A stretch of 64,000 nt of DNA from Candidatus Bathyarchaeota archaeon (GTDB lineage Archaea > Thermoproteota > Bathyarchaeia > TCS64). The translations under genes were made by a program, and so were the position numbers. Location: contig JAOZHO010000037.1 in assembly GCA_026014875.1 (NCBI GenBank), positions 62,001 through 126,000 of the forward strand. The letters run 5' to 3'. A model generated the notes under the pieces. The model was not told the origin of the DNA. It made no database searches and saw nothing but the letters and a program-made list of their open reading frames with translations. This document shows, piece by piece, positions 24,226-32,672 of the stretch (the stretch's first letter is position 1; the number at the start of each line of letters is the position of its first letter).

Positions 24226-24255
24226 TTATATGTATGGTTGGATTACCCATCCAAC
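24226..24255 (+). promoter_or_regulatory. TATA box and operator-like palindrome before the ECF-type transporter gene
   Basis: TTATATGTAT at 24226-24235 lies about 26 bases before the ATG at 24256, so the message is probably leaderless. Between them sits GTTGGAT-TACCC-ATCCAAC (24237-24255), a perfect 7-bp inverted repeat abutting the start codon. A protein bound there would cover the transcription start. Confidence 0.65.
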
Positions 24256-24867
24256 ATGCCTAGGCTCACGACACGCCAGATCACCCTCATCGCCGCCATG
24301 TCCGCGGTCTCCATAGTGGTCGCCTACTCCAAGGGGCTGGCCCTCTCATCGCTACCAGGCGTCTTCGAGTTCATGACGGTCCTGATCTTCGTCACCGGAT
24401 TCTGTTTCGGAACGACGGTGGGCGGGGCCGTGGGGGTCATATCGCTCACGATCTACATGCTGATACCCAGCCCATTCGCTCACCCGGCCGCCTGGCTCTT
24501 CAGCACCTCCCCGATTCTCCTCGCCGTGATGGGCCTCCTCGGCGGCATGTTCGGCGTCGCCGGAGCCTTTCTCTCGAAGAGGATAGAGTCGGAGAGAACG
24601 TCCAGGTTCACACTGACCCTGGGGATAGTGGGGCTGGTGCTGACATTCGTGTACGACATCATGTCGAGCGTCGGTTTCGCCATAGCGTACCCCGGCTGGA
24701 CGACCATAAGGCAGGCGCTGTGGCTGACATTCGTGCCGCTGTATTATCCTTGGCCGCCCATCGTCCACACCGCATCCAACGCTCTGATCTTCGCCCTGGT
24801 CGCGCCCGCGCTGATAATCGCCATAAAAAAATTGCCGGAGCCGATCTCATCCTCCACCGATCGATGA
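24256..24867 (+). CDS. ECF-type transporter substrate-binding (S) membrane protein
   Basis: A 203-residue protein with about six helices, starting MPRLTTRQITLIAAMSAV. The GFCFGTTVGGAVGVISLTIY segment and the AMGLLGGMFGVAGAFL-like helix fit S components of energy-coupling-factor vitamin transporters. No A or T component is next to it, so it would share a module encoded elsewhere. The substrate is unknown. The ATG is preferred over upstream in-frame starts because of the TATA box and palindrome directly before it. A regulator-like gene is divergent from it. Confidence 0.7.
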   Translation: MPRLTTRQITLIAAMSAVSIVVAYSKGLALSSLPGVFEFMTVLIFVTGFCFGTTVGGAVGVISLTIYMLIPSPFAHPAAWLFSTSPILLAVMGLLGGMFGVAGAFLSKRIESERTSRFTLTLGIVGLVLTFVYDIMSSVGFAIAYPGWTTIRQALWLTFVPLYYPWPPIVHTASNALIFALVAPALIIAIKKLPEPISSSTDR

Positions 24868-24968
24868 CGCCTTGGTCGCTGGCTTCTAAATAAAATACAA
24901 GCGCGCAGCACCTGTCTGCGTGATCCATCCAATAAACCCAGACAAACATCAGCCAAGTCGCTCTTCTC

Positions 24969-25715
24969 CTAACCGGCGATTATCATCACAATTCTCGTGA
25001 TGACGAGACCCATGAAGATGAGAAGCAGATTAGCCGTGAGCAGACTGTATCTGTCCCTCAGCCCCGACAGCCTCCTCCCCAAAGTGCCGAACCGCGGATT
25101 CGTCAACTCGATGAAAGTGAGGAGCACCAAGAGGATGATTGAGACCGCCAACCCCACGTTGATCCCCCACTTAACCGGGGCGCGGGCGAGGCCGATGGTG
25201 GACTGGTAGTACGAGATGGTGAAGCTGGAGGACATCGACGAAGAAGAAGAGGACGAGGACATCAAAGACGAGGACGATGAGGAGGAGAGGAGCATCGTGG
25301 TCAGGCTGGAGAACGACGCGAAGCTCATCCAGGCCTCCGGGGGGCTCTGAGGCACCATGATAGCCTCCGTGAACCTCGCCCCCGTCTCCAAGTCCAAGGC
25401 CTCGGCGTAGAACCTCATCGCAGTGCCCAGCCGGGGCGAGGGAAGGGTTAGGGTCGAGGCCTGGGTCGCGAGGGGCTCGAAAAACGACTCGGAGACAAAC
25501 GCCTCTAACCCGTCCACGAACAGGGTCACCCGTATCCTCCGAGGCTCATCGGCCACGTTCCGCACCAGAGCCCGTACCACGAAGGGCTCATTCTCCCGGG
25601 TTACGCTGGGGAAATGGGTCAGAGTCAACGTTTGGTCGATCTGGATCCACGAGTTTAGGAAGAGAATGGACAGAAATAGGGCTACGAATAATGGCGCAAT
25701 CGTTTTCCCGCCCAA
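24969..25715 (-). CDS. Membrane protein with extracellular CARDB-like domain and poly-serine linker
   Basis: A 248-residue protein with an N-terminal signal anchor (IAPLFVALFLSILFLNSW), a CARDB/COG1361-like beta domain (residues 30-125: RENEPFVVRALVRNVADEPR), a serine tract (about residues 143-170, SSSSSSS repeats) and two C-terminal helices (INVGLAVSIILLVLLTF and LLLIFMGLVITRIVMII). The serine tract probably forms a flexible, glycosylated wall linker. No specific function is recognised. TTG start. It converges with the ECF-type gene. Confidence 0.65.
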   Translation of the reverse strand: MGGKTIAPLFVALFLSILFLNSWIQIDQTLTLTHFPSVTRENEPFVVRALVRNVADEPRRIRVTLFVDGLEAFVSESFFEPLATQASTLTLPSPRLGTAMRFYAEALDLETGARFTEAIMVPQSPPEAWMSFASFSSLTTMLLSSSSSSSLMSSSSSSSSMSSSFTISYYQSTIGLARAPVKWGINVGLAVSIILLVLLTFIELTNPRFGTLGRRLSGLRDRYSLLTANLLLIFMGLVITRIVMIIAG

Positions 25716-26523
25716 GTCACTCTACCCCTTTCAGGACAGTCATGGACCGGTCAAACGAAGCTGGCTCACGCACATGCGCGAGGCACGTTCAACCGGGAAC
25801 CCATATTCCATCCTGCCGCCACGCTTCACTTCCTCGGAACTAGGCGCGATAGGTCTCCTTCACGATCATATCTCAGATACGCATCTCGAAGCCTCTCCGA
25901 CCCGGAACCCTCCAGCCCCCCTCATTACGGGCTCCATGGTTTGAGAGGGCATATGAGATACAATGGCGAAGCAATCTTGCATAGTCCTACGAAGTTTTTC
26001 GCAATTAAACTGAGTTCCCTGTGATTAAAATCAGTTTTGTGGAAAAACAAGCTTAAAATGGAGTTATTAGAGGGATAAAGGGAAAAGGTCACCCCTAAAT
26101 TGCCAAAAAAGGATAATGCAGCAGCCATTCACGGGCTCTTTTTTATTGAAAAAGAAGTAATAAATGCTCATCATTTCACTCATTTCTGTTAAAAAAGCAT
26201 ACTTAGACTATATATTTAGAACCGGAAATATACGCTGCCGGCGCCCCGTTCTAAGCTCGCGAGCGGCCATTAATTGCTTAAATGAGAAGATGATCAATAC
26301 TCTTAATGTTTTATATTTTATTAAAATTCTTAGATCATTATGAAGTGTTTTTAGATGTTTAATTAAAGATAAACGGAAAAACATTTCAACGTATATAAAT
26401 TTTATGAAGTTATAATACTACTCGTTTTATTAATATTTCAATTATGAGTTGGTAATGAGTAACAAATGACGAGAGTGGAATCTCGCATAGAAAAATAAGG
26501 TGTTTTCATGTGGGGGAAATGTA
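25716..26523. other. 808-bp gap: GC-moderate part followed by AT-rich sequence
   Basis: 25716-25945 has mixed composition and only short frames. From 25945 to 26520 the sequence is AT-rich with several TATA-like tracts and no gene. One GC-rich hairpin (26236-26267) directly after a TATA box stands out. The start of the first winged-helix gene is preceded by GTGGGGGAAATGTA rather than a clear ribosome site. Confidence 0.5.
26209..26267 (+). ncRNA. Candidate small RNA: TATA box followed by GC-rich hairpin
   Basis: TATATATTTA at 26209-26218 is a strong TATA box. The expected start site, near 26239, coincides with a GC-rich island in AT-rich DNA that can fold as GCCGGCG (26237-26243) with CGC-GAG-CGGC (26258-26267), leaving a three-base bulge. 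No reading frame follows. Support is only composition and spacing. Confidence 0.3.
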
Positions 26524-26793
26524 ATGCAAGCGCGTAGAACCAGATTGGAGATCATGCTGAATGTCCTGACTGCCGTGAATGATGGCGTGAATAAACCCAC
26601 GAGGATCATGTATGCGGCGAACATGTCATGGAATCCTACCAAGAAAATCTTGGAGAAGCTCGTGGGTAAGGGTTTCCTCGAGGTGACTGAGGAGCCCTTG
26701 GGCAGGCGATCTAAGAAGAGGTATGAGATCACTGAGAAAGGTATAAAAGTCTTGAAGTACTTCTATGGTGCTCAGGAACTGATTAGTTTATAG
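26524..26793 (+). CDS. Winged-helix DNA-binding protein, HTH_45 type
   Basis: An 89-residue protein: RLEIMLNVLTAVNDGVNKPT, RIMYAANMSWNPTKKILEKL, then GKGFLEV and a wing with RRSKKRYEITEKGIKVLKYF. This pattern (RxxLEIxxxVL...xPTRIMYxANLSW...YxxTxKGxxVLxYF) is the archaeal HTH_45 family. Such small proteins are thought to be transcription regulators. The start ATGCAAGCG is preferred to an upstream in-frame ATG because it begins the conserved block. A paralogue follows after 27 bases and a third copy lies at 54182-54481. Confidence 0.85.
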   Translation: MQARRTRLEIMLNVLTAVNDGVNKPTRIMYAANMSWNPTKKILEKLVGKGFLEVTEEPLGRRSKKRYEITEKGIKVLKYFYGAQELISL

Positions 26794-26820
26794 TCGTCCT
26801 ATTTCGTAGTTGAATTCGGT

Positions 26821-27120
26821 ATGAAAAAGAGATCGCGGCTGGAGATTACGCTTCAGGTTCTCTACATCATATATTCCGGAACATGCAAAACCACGCACAT
26901 CATGAACGAGGCCGGCATTTCATGGGTGCATTTTAAAGAGGTCCTGTCGGCACTCGAGCTCCAAGGGCTTGTCAGGGTCGGTGAGCCAGAGGCGAAAGGC
27001 AGGAGACGGGACAACAGGATAAACAAGGTCTTCAAGGTCACCGAGAAGGGAGTCAACGTTCTACGGTATTTCCGGAACGCCAAGGAGTTCGAACTGGTCG
27101 ATCTCTCGATCCCATACTGA
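26821..27120 (+). CDS. Winged-helix DNA-binding protein, HTH_45 type (second copy)
   Basis: A 99-residue paralogue of the preceding gene: RSRLEITLQVLYIIYSGTCK, THIMNEAGISWVHFKEVLSA, and KVFKVTEKGVNVLRYFRNAK. The two share layout but only part of their sequence (IMYAANMSW against IMNEAGISW), so this copy has probably diverged in DNA target. It may be cotranscribed with the first. The large surface-protein gene starts 365 bases downstream; a regulatory link is possible but not shown. Confidence 0.85.
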   Translation: MKKRSRLEITLQVLYIIYSGTCKTTHIMNEAGISWVHFKEVLSALELQGLVRVGEPEAKGRRRDNRINKVFKVTEKGVNVLRYFRNAKEFELVDLSIPY

Positions 27121-27484
27121 TAACACAATTATCTGTCGTCACCTAGCCTAGCCCGATAGACTTGTGATCATGTAGAGGAATCCGAATAGGGCGTATTGAC
27201 CGTCGATTAAATATTTTTAAAGGCGGATCCGGCCCACTCTGTAATAGGGTATGTAGTGACTACCCTTCACAGTAGAAGGCGATATTCTCAAACAGGTTGC
27301 GTTCTCTCCTCCCTAATCTCTTCTCCGCTGTATCCTATTTCGCGTGCGCGCGAGGTAAACAAAGAACATTGAGAGTAGTTTGATTCTTTTCTGAAGATTT
27401 TTTATTTTTATATACATCATGATTAATATCAGAAGTACGAAGATTGCTTTCTGGGAGACAGTAGGATCATTTAGGCGGAATAAT
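27121..27484. other. Leader region of the surface-protein gene
   Basis: No gene is seen in these 364 bases. There are two TATA-like tracts: TAAATATTTTTAAAG at about 27207-27221 and TTTTTATATAC near 27405-27415. A hairpin GGGTA-N9-TACCC lies at 27247-27265. The second TATA would give a 50-base leader to the ATG at 27485. Confidence 0.4.
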
Positions 27485-30079
27485 ATGCGTGATCTCAAGT
27501 TTTTTTTATTCATAGGATTTATAGTGATTTTAAACTCTCTATTCGGGTTTCCTTTTGCCTTTTCAGATATTGAATTAGGAGTAAATGGAAACAAAGCCAT
27601 TTATTCAGAGGACGGGGCAACGATAGTAACGTCCGGAAGAGCGTTTGACATAGTATTAATTCAAGGCACGGGTGTAACCGCTGGAGGCAAGGTTGACATC
27701 TACTGGGATAGTGTAACGGCGGAGGATTATGCAACCGGATCAGGTTACAAAGCTACAGCGACAGGGACAACGTCAGGGACCTTCAGCCTCAAATTGACGA
27801 TACCGTCTACATCCGTTGGTCCCCATTACGTGTGGATTCAGGATGTTAATTCAAGGGAAACGATAGGCAGCAACGTGTTCAATGTTTTACCAAAGATTAC
27901 GTTGAGTAGTAACAGGGGTTACATTGGAGATAACATTGAGGTAAAGGGTTATGGATTCGAGCAGAATTCGAATATTGACATTAAAAGCGCCAATAATACG
28001 GATATTCAAATCATAGGAAGCGATTCAAGCGTAAAAACAGATCTTGCAGGATATTTTATCTGCAACATACGGGTGCCTGACTTCGATTATGGTTCATATA
28101 ACCTGACGATATTCGATGAAGACAACAACCGGGTTAACACCAGTTTTACGGTTAATGCAATAATAGATTTAACCCCGGTAGAGGGCCCCTCGGGCTCCAT
28201 TATCCATATTACGGGTAGGGGGTTCAATCCAGGAGACACCATTAACCCTAGCGATGTGCTGTTTGACAACGCCGCGGCAATAATTCTAACGGAGGGCTCA
28301 ATCGATGTCTCGAACGACGGGGAGTTAAGCGTTGAAATATTAGCTCCGTCAATCGCTGCCGAGTCATATCCAATAAAGATTATTGATGGAGCAATCAGCA
28401 CGAGCACCGATTTTAAGGTTACATATAATTCTGAGATTTCTATCAGTCCAGTTTTTGGACTCCCGGGGGAGGAGATTACATTGGAGGGCTCGTATTTCTC
28501 CAATCGAATGGGGAATACAGTCAACGTTTTTCTTGATGGCGTAAGGATGGATCAGAATGTTAGCGTAGATCAATATGGATTGGTCTCTGGAAACTTGATT
28601 TTACCAGCGTATTCGTTGGGAGCGAGTTATGATATTCGCGTGGTTGATGATTATGGGTTGGAGGCTACGACTCCGATCGTCTTGGATTATGTGGCATTCA
28701 CTCTTTCAGAATACTCGGGAGCGACGGGGTCTGCAGTAGAGATCAATATTATGGGTTTATCGTTATTGAATGTGGATGAATACGCCGTTTATCTTGGTGA
28801 AGACACCGTAATTCCTCGCACAGATATAGATAATGGACCGTCTACCTCGGCAAGTTTCTATGTTCCGCATAACTCATTGGGAATTTACGAGGTCAGACTA
28901 GTCACCTATCCGGATGACGTAATTACAACAACGAAACGATTTACTTTATCAGGTCAATCGGTTTTAACCCTGTCCGCAGAAACGGTAACCAGGGGCGGCA
29001 ACATTACGTTATCGGGCGATAACTTTCCCGAGTCCGCCGTATTAACGCCGGTATGGTTCATACGTAACGGGACTTGGTCCGAGGATATATCGGAATACGT
29101 CACCGATCAAGGTCAGCCCGTTCAAACCTACTTAAATGGGACCGTAAAAGGTTTTTTTGATATTCCATTTGATATTAATAGAGGAAAATACTGGATAAAT
29201 TGTTCTACTTATTCAGATGAGGATTTATTACTGCAATTTGTAGAACTTGAAATTAAAATTACATATGATGTGCTTAATGTATCAACTAGAATGCATATTT
29301 ATCATTTAGGCGACACAATAACATTCGATATTAACGCACTTAATAAAAATACATCATTCACGCTACATATTAATGATCCTAACAATGAGCTTTATTGGAT
29401 ATGTGCAATAACTCCAGACGGATGGATTAAAAGAGAACCCAGATGGATTTTACCAATTTATAATCAATTAGATGATATGTACAACAACAGTTTTACGTTA
29501 CCAAATGATGGCGTTACGGGTAATTGGACGTGGATTATTCAAACCGATATGAATGTTTATCAAAAATCTGGAATATTTATAGTTGATGAAAACAGGGATA
29601 AGCTGATACTCAATAAACTGGATACCATTGTCGATAAACTATCTAATATGTCTACATCTAACTCAAACTTTGAAGGTGTAACATCGGCAGCATTCAATAA
29701 TATTACTTTATTACAACAAGATTTAATTGAACTAGCCGATGTTCTAAATTCATATAACATGGATGAGCTGGATAATGCTCTAAATGAGATAATTGTAGAC
29801 CTGGAGAACCATAATCAAACTTTTAATGACATGACCATTAATATCCCTAGAATAAATAAAACATATAATGAGACAATTAATAATCTGAATGAGATCAACA
29901 ATAAATATTCTGATGTTGAATCAACATATGATGACCTGTCATCTATGTATAAAGATAAATTCATTAGAAACACACTCGTTAGAAGTTTAATCCTATCCGT
30001 TGTATCCGCTTTATTCCTAGTATTATCAGTATTGCGACGAGCAGGAAAATTAATTATTACGTTTGAAACCACTGAATGA
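27485..30079 (+). CDS. Large secreted surface protein: Ig-like repeats, coiled-coil stalk, C-terminal anchor
   Basis: An 864-residue protein. It starts with a signal peptide (LKFFLFIGFIVILNSLFGF), then about six beta-sandwich repeats of the TIG/IPT type, each opening like PxxGxxGxxIxIxGxGF (for example VEGPSGSIIHITGRGF, GYIGDNIEVKGYGF, TVTRGGNITLSGDNF). From about residue 690 it becomes a helical, asparagine-rich stalk, and it ends in a helix LILSVVSALFLVLSVL with a basic stop. Many N-x-S/T sites are present, most dense in the last third. ATG at 27485 follows AGGCGG; an upstream in-frame ATG lies too close to the TATA. The gene is far more AT-rich than the rest of the window. Confidence 0.8.
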   Translation: MRDLKFFLFIGFIVILNSLFGFPFAFSDIELGVNGNKAIYSEDGATIVTSGRAFDIVLIQGTGVTAGGKVDIYWDSVTAEDYATGSGYKATATGTTSGTFSLKLTIPSTSVGPHYVWIQDVNSRETIGSNVFNVLPKITLSSNRGYIGDNIEVKGYGFEQNSNIDIKSANNTDIQIIGSDSSVKTDLAGYFICNIRVPDFDYGSYNLTIFDEDNNRVNTSFTVNAIIDLTPVEGPSGSIIHITGRGFNPGDTINPSDVLFDNAAAIILTEGSIDVSNDGELSVEILAPSIAAESYPIKIIDGAISTSTDFKVTYNSEISISPVFGLPGEEITLEGSYFSNRMGNTVNVFLDGVRMDQNVSVDQYGLVSGNLILPAYSLGASYDIRVVDDYGLEATTPIVLDYVAFTLSEYSGATGSAVEINIMGLSLLNVDEYAVYLGEDTVIPRTDIDNGPSTSASFYVPHNSLGIYEVRLVTYPDDVITTTKRFTLSGQSVLTLSAETVTRGGNITLSGDNFPESAVLTPVWFIRNGTWSEDISEYVTDQGQPVQTYLNGTVKGFFDIPFDINRGKYWINCSTYSDEDLLLQFVELEIKITYDVLNVSTRMHIYHLGDTITFDINALNKNTSFTLHINDPNNELYWICAITPDGWIKREPRWILPIYNQLDDMYNNSFTLPNDGVTGNWTWIIQTDMNVYQKSGIFIVDENRDKLILNKLDTIVDKLSNMSTSNSNFEGVTSAAFNNITLLQQDLIELADVLNSYNMDELDNALNEIIVDLENHNQTFNDMTINIPRINKTYNETINNLNEINNKYSDVESTYDDLSSMYKDKFIRNTLVRSLILSVVSALFLVLSVLRRAGKLIITFETTE

Positions 30080-30138
30080 ATGGGAGCGTTGGCCTCACCG
30101 ATGTCTGCATCTTCACGGTGGCGCGCGGTGATGTAATT

Positions 30139-30246
30139 TTACTTGTATACGCGGAAGAGGGCGCGGTTTCCAATTGTCGAAATTAGCTCTGTTTTTTTAA
30201 AGCCGCAGAGGTTACACCTTTCCTGGATTTCCGCGATACTGAACAA
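30139..30246 (-). CDS. Possible 35-residue CxxC mini-protein or gene relic
   Basis: Leftward from a TTG the frame reads MFSIAEIQERCNLCGFKKTE then LISTIGNRALFRVYK and stops. CNLCGF plus RALFRVYK looks like half of a zinc ribbon. There is no clear ribosome site, and the open frame extends ten codons further upstream without a standard start. It could be a small protein or the tail of a lost gene. Confidence 0.3.
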   Translation of the reverse strand: MFSIAEIQERCNLCGFKKTELISTIGNRALFRVYK

Positions 30247-30320
30247 GGGTTCAGCAAATAGGGCTCCCGTTCATTCATCCTAATCCATTAAATAGTAGGC
30301 TGTAATAGAATATTTTCAAG

Positions 30321-30638
30321 ATGATTTCGATATCTGATCTCTGGACTCCCTTGATAGGGGAGCTCGGCATAGGTGGGGTGGGCGGTTTCCTTGTGGGCTT
30401 CGCGGTGAAGAAGGCTGCGAAGCTCATCGCCGTCGTCATAGGGCTATTCTTCCTCAGTCTGCAGTATCTTGCTTACGAGGACATCATAACCATCGACTAC
30501 GGGGCGCTCCAGGTCTTCGCCAATGAACTGTTGGGCCAAACAGCGGGAGCCCAGACCTGGTTGACCGACTTTATCGTCCATGCCCCATTCGGCGCGGCGT
30601 TCGTCGGGGGATTATACCTCGGCCTCAAGAAGGGCTGA
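30321..30638 (+). CDS. FUN14-family membrane protein
   Basis: A 105-residue protein with GIGGVGGFLVGFAVKKAAKLIAVVIGLFFLSLQYLAYED (landmarks GGVGGFLVGFAVKKAAK and FFLSLQYLAY), which is the FUN14 core, followed by a linker and a glycine-rich C-terminal helix GAAFVGGLYLGLKKG. FUN14 proteins are small archaeal and mitochondrial membrane proteins of uncertain role. Its 3' end overlaps the convergent methyltransferase gene by 27 bases. Confidence 0.88.
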   Translation: MISISDLWTPLIGELGIGGVGGFLVGFAVKKAAKLIAVVIGLFFLSLQYLAYEDIITIDYGALQVFANELLGQTAGAQTWLTDFIVHAPFGAAFVGGLYLGLKKG

Positions 30639-31187
30639 CTGGGCAAACACCACGCACGACAAGGTTTCGAAGAAAAGGGAAACCTCTTCCAGGACCTCTA
30701 TTTTATACTGCCGTTCAGCTTTCTCGAAGTCGAAATTCGTATGGGAGGAGACAACGGCGAGGATGCCCCCCCCGGGTGAGAGGTGTGGTGGAGCCTCGCT
30801 CAGAAACCTCGTGAGCAGCTCCCCACCTGTTCCACCCCCGGCCCAAGAGAGCTCGTCTATGGCGCCCTCGCTGGGCAGATAAGGCGGGTTGAACAGGACC
30901 CAATCGAACCTGGAATCCCCGAGATTCTGGAAAAGGTCGCTCTCCAAGAAACTGACCTCGTCCGAGACCCCCGCCTCGAGGGCGTTATTCCGGGCCATCC
31001 CGACGGCCTTGGGATCGATGTCCACCCCCACAACCCGCCTCACCCGGGGCATGCGGGAGAGCTCGATGACGATGTATCCGCTCCCCGTGCCCATCTCCAG
31101 GACATCGCCCTCAACCAATCTCTCGGCGTGCCTCAGCAGTAGAAGGGTGTCCTCGGCCGGCTTGTAGACCTCCGCCATCGAGCCCAT
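30612..31187 (-). CDS. HemK-like N5-glutamine methyltransferase (Mtq2 type)
   Basis: A 191-residue SAM-dependent methyltransferase. It begins VYKPAEDTLLLLRHAE, has motif I LEMGTGSGYIVIEL, VVGVDIDPKAVGMARNNA, and the catalytic tetrapeptide NPPY (VLFNPPYLPS). YxPxEDT plus NPPY marks the archaeal/eukaryotic Mtq2 branch, which methylates the GGQ glutamine of release factor aRF1. The ATG at 31187 is eight bases after GGAGG; a second ATG nine bases on is also possible. It is a single gene. Confidence 0.88.
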   Translation of the reverse strand: MGSMAEVYKPAEDTLLLLRHAERLVEGDVLEMGTGSGYIVIELSRMPRVRRVVGVDIDPKAVGMARNNALEAGVSDEVSFLESDLFQNLGDSRFDWVLFNPPYLPSEGAIDELSWAGGGTGGELLTRFLSEAPPHLSPGGGILAVVSSHTNFDFEKAERQYKIEVLEEVSLFFETLSCVVFAQSALLEAEV

Positions 31188-31263
31188 ATAACCCGCCTCC
31201 CCGTAAAAGGGTAGCCCGGCCCGCCCGCTCAGCTTTTAAGAACCCGCAAGACCTGAACCCTGT

Positions 31264-32166
31264 ATGATCGTCACGGTTCTCGGCTCGGGCTCCAACGGGG
31301 GCGTCCCCCAGTGGGACTGCTGCTGCGACAACTGCACCCGGGCGCGCACGACCCCGGGGCTACGTAGGACGCGTTCATCGGTCGCTGTTTCCGTTGATGG
31401 TGGACAGCAGGTTCTCTTCGACGCCACCCCCGACCTCAAGTTCCAGCTCGAGAGGACCGGACTCACCCCCAGGCCGGAGGAGGCCGAGCACGGACGCCAG
31501 TGCAGGATAGAAGCCATCTTCCTGACCCACGGGCACGGGGACCACATCGTCGGCGTCGCGGAGTTCTCGACGGGAAAGAGCTTCGACATCCCCGTCTATG
31601 CTCCTCCGGACCTCATCGGGTTCATGTTCGGGTCCCAGGGAAGGAGCAGCTTCTTCGGAGACATAGGGAGGCTGGCTAGGAACTATGTTAAGCCCATCGG
31701 GCTCGAGGAGGAGAAGACCGTGGAGCCGCTACCAGGCCTGAAGGTCTCGGGGTTCCAGATCGAGCACACCGACAGGCTCGACGACGGATCACACTTCCCC
31801 AGCAGCACCTACGGCTACGAGATCGAGGCCGACGGGGCGAGGTTCGTCTACACCCCCGACATCGGGCGGCTCTCGGACGAGGTCCTGACGCGGGTGGAGG
31901 GAGCCGACCTCTTCATGCTCGACGCGACCTTCTGGTGGGACGACGAGCTGGCCAGGGTCAGCGGATTGGCGAAGACCTCGTACGATCTGGGCCACGTCCC
32001 CGTGGAGGAGAGCGTCGAGATACTCCAGGGGAGGGGCATCGGGAGGGTCGTCTACACCCATCTCAACCACACGAACCCGCTGCTGGACCCCGGGCACCCG
32101 GCTGCATCAATCCTCGAAGAAAAGGGGTTCGAGGCGGCCTTCGACGGGATGCGGATCGAGCTCTAG
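31264..32166 (+). CDS. Metallo-beta-lactamase-fold hydrolase, PqqB-like
   Basis: A 300-residue protein. GSGSNGGVPQWDCCCDNCTRAR at the N-terminus (landmarks GGVPQWDC and CDNCTRAR) is the PqqB-type signature with extra zinc-binding cysteines. The metal motif is THGHGDH (H89, H91, D93, H94); a later histidine is in IEHTDRLDDG, and TPDIGRLS and HLNHTNP fit the rest of the site. PQQ genes are not seen nearby, so it is probably one of the archaeal relatives with an unknown phosphodiester or related substrate. The ATG has no clear ribosome site, suggesting a leaderless message. Confidence 0.85.
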   Translation: MIVTVLGSGSNGGVPQWDCCCDNCTRARTTPGLRRTRSSVAVSVDGGQQVLFDATPDLKFQLERTGLTPRPEEAEHGRQCRIEAIFLTHGHGDHIVGVAEFSTGKSFDIPVYAPPDLIGFMFGSQGRSSFFGDIGRLARNYVKPIGLEEEKTVEPLPGLKVSGFQIEHTDRLDDGSHFPSSTYGYEIEADGARFVYTPDIGRLSDEVLTRVEGADLFMLDATFWWDDELARVSGLAKTSYDLGHVPVEESVEILQGRGIGRVVYTHLNHTNPLLDPGHPAASILEEKGFEAAFDGMRIEL

Positions 32167-32217
32167 CGGCGTCAAGCCACTCAACTTTTTAGTCGTTCGA
32201 CTCATAGTCCCGTCGAG

Positions 32218-32658
32218 ATGGCCCTCGACGATAACATCAGAAGGCTCCTAGGGGGGACGGAGATAACCCTCCATCCTGATTCCTTCACGATCGTGAGCAT
32301 CGACAGGAGCGAGGAGGACAAAGCGAGGGGCATCATCGCCGATCTCGATCCCTTCTCCTCCCTGACGTTCGACGTCGCCGAGGTCTCCATGGTTGTCAAG
32401 GCGGAGGATTGGTTGGGGCTCAGGGAAAGGTTCGAGGAGTACCGGGAGGAGGGGCCCTACCGCCTCATAACGTTCGATATCGTCCTGGATCTGTCCATCG
32501 TCGGTTTCATGGCGGTGGTCTCCCGGAGGCTGGCGGACGCGGGAGTCAGCATATACGCTCTCTCGACGTATCTCAGGGACCACATTCTGGTCAAGGAGGG
32601 CGACTGTGCGAGGGCGGTGGAAGCCCTCCGGAGCCTCATTGCGGAATGCCGGCGATGA
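32218..32658 (+). CDS. ACT-domain protein
   Basis: A 146-residue protein with two ACT-like halves. The second (LITFDIVLDLSIVGFMAVVSRRLADAGVSI, landmark VGFMAVVSRRLADAGVSIYA) resembles the CASTOR/aspartokinase-like ACT fold, ending DHILVKEGDCARAVEALRSL. Such stand-alone proteins bind amino acids or similar ligands. It follows the PqqB-like gene by 51 bases. The ligand is unknown. Confidence 0.82.
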   Translation: MALDDNIRRLLGGTEITLHPDSFTIVSIDRSEEDKARGIIADLDPFSSLTFDVAEVSMVVKAEDWLGLRERFEEYREEGPYRLITFDIVLDLSIVGFMAVVSRRLADAGVSIYALSTYLRDHILVKEGDCARAVEALRSLIAECRR

Positions 32659-32672
32659 ACCCTGGTTGACTC

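Noticed and set aside
25740-25945. A possible tRNA-like or structured RNA region
   Set aside because: I looked for a T-loop (GTTCRAAYC) with matching acceptor stem and found only a partial GTTCAA without a consistent cloverleaf.
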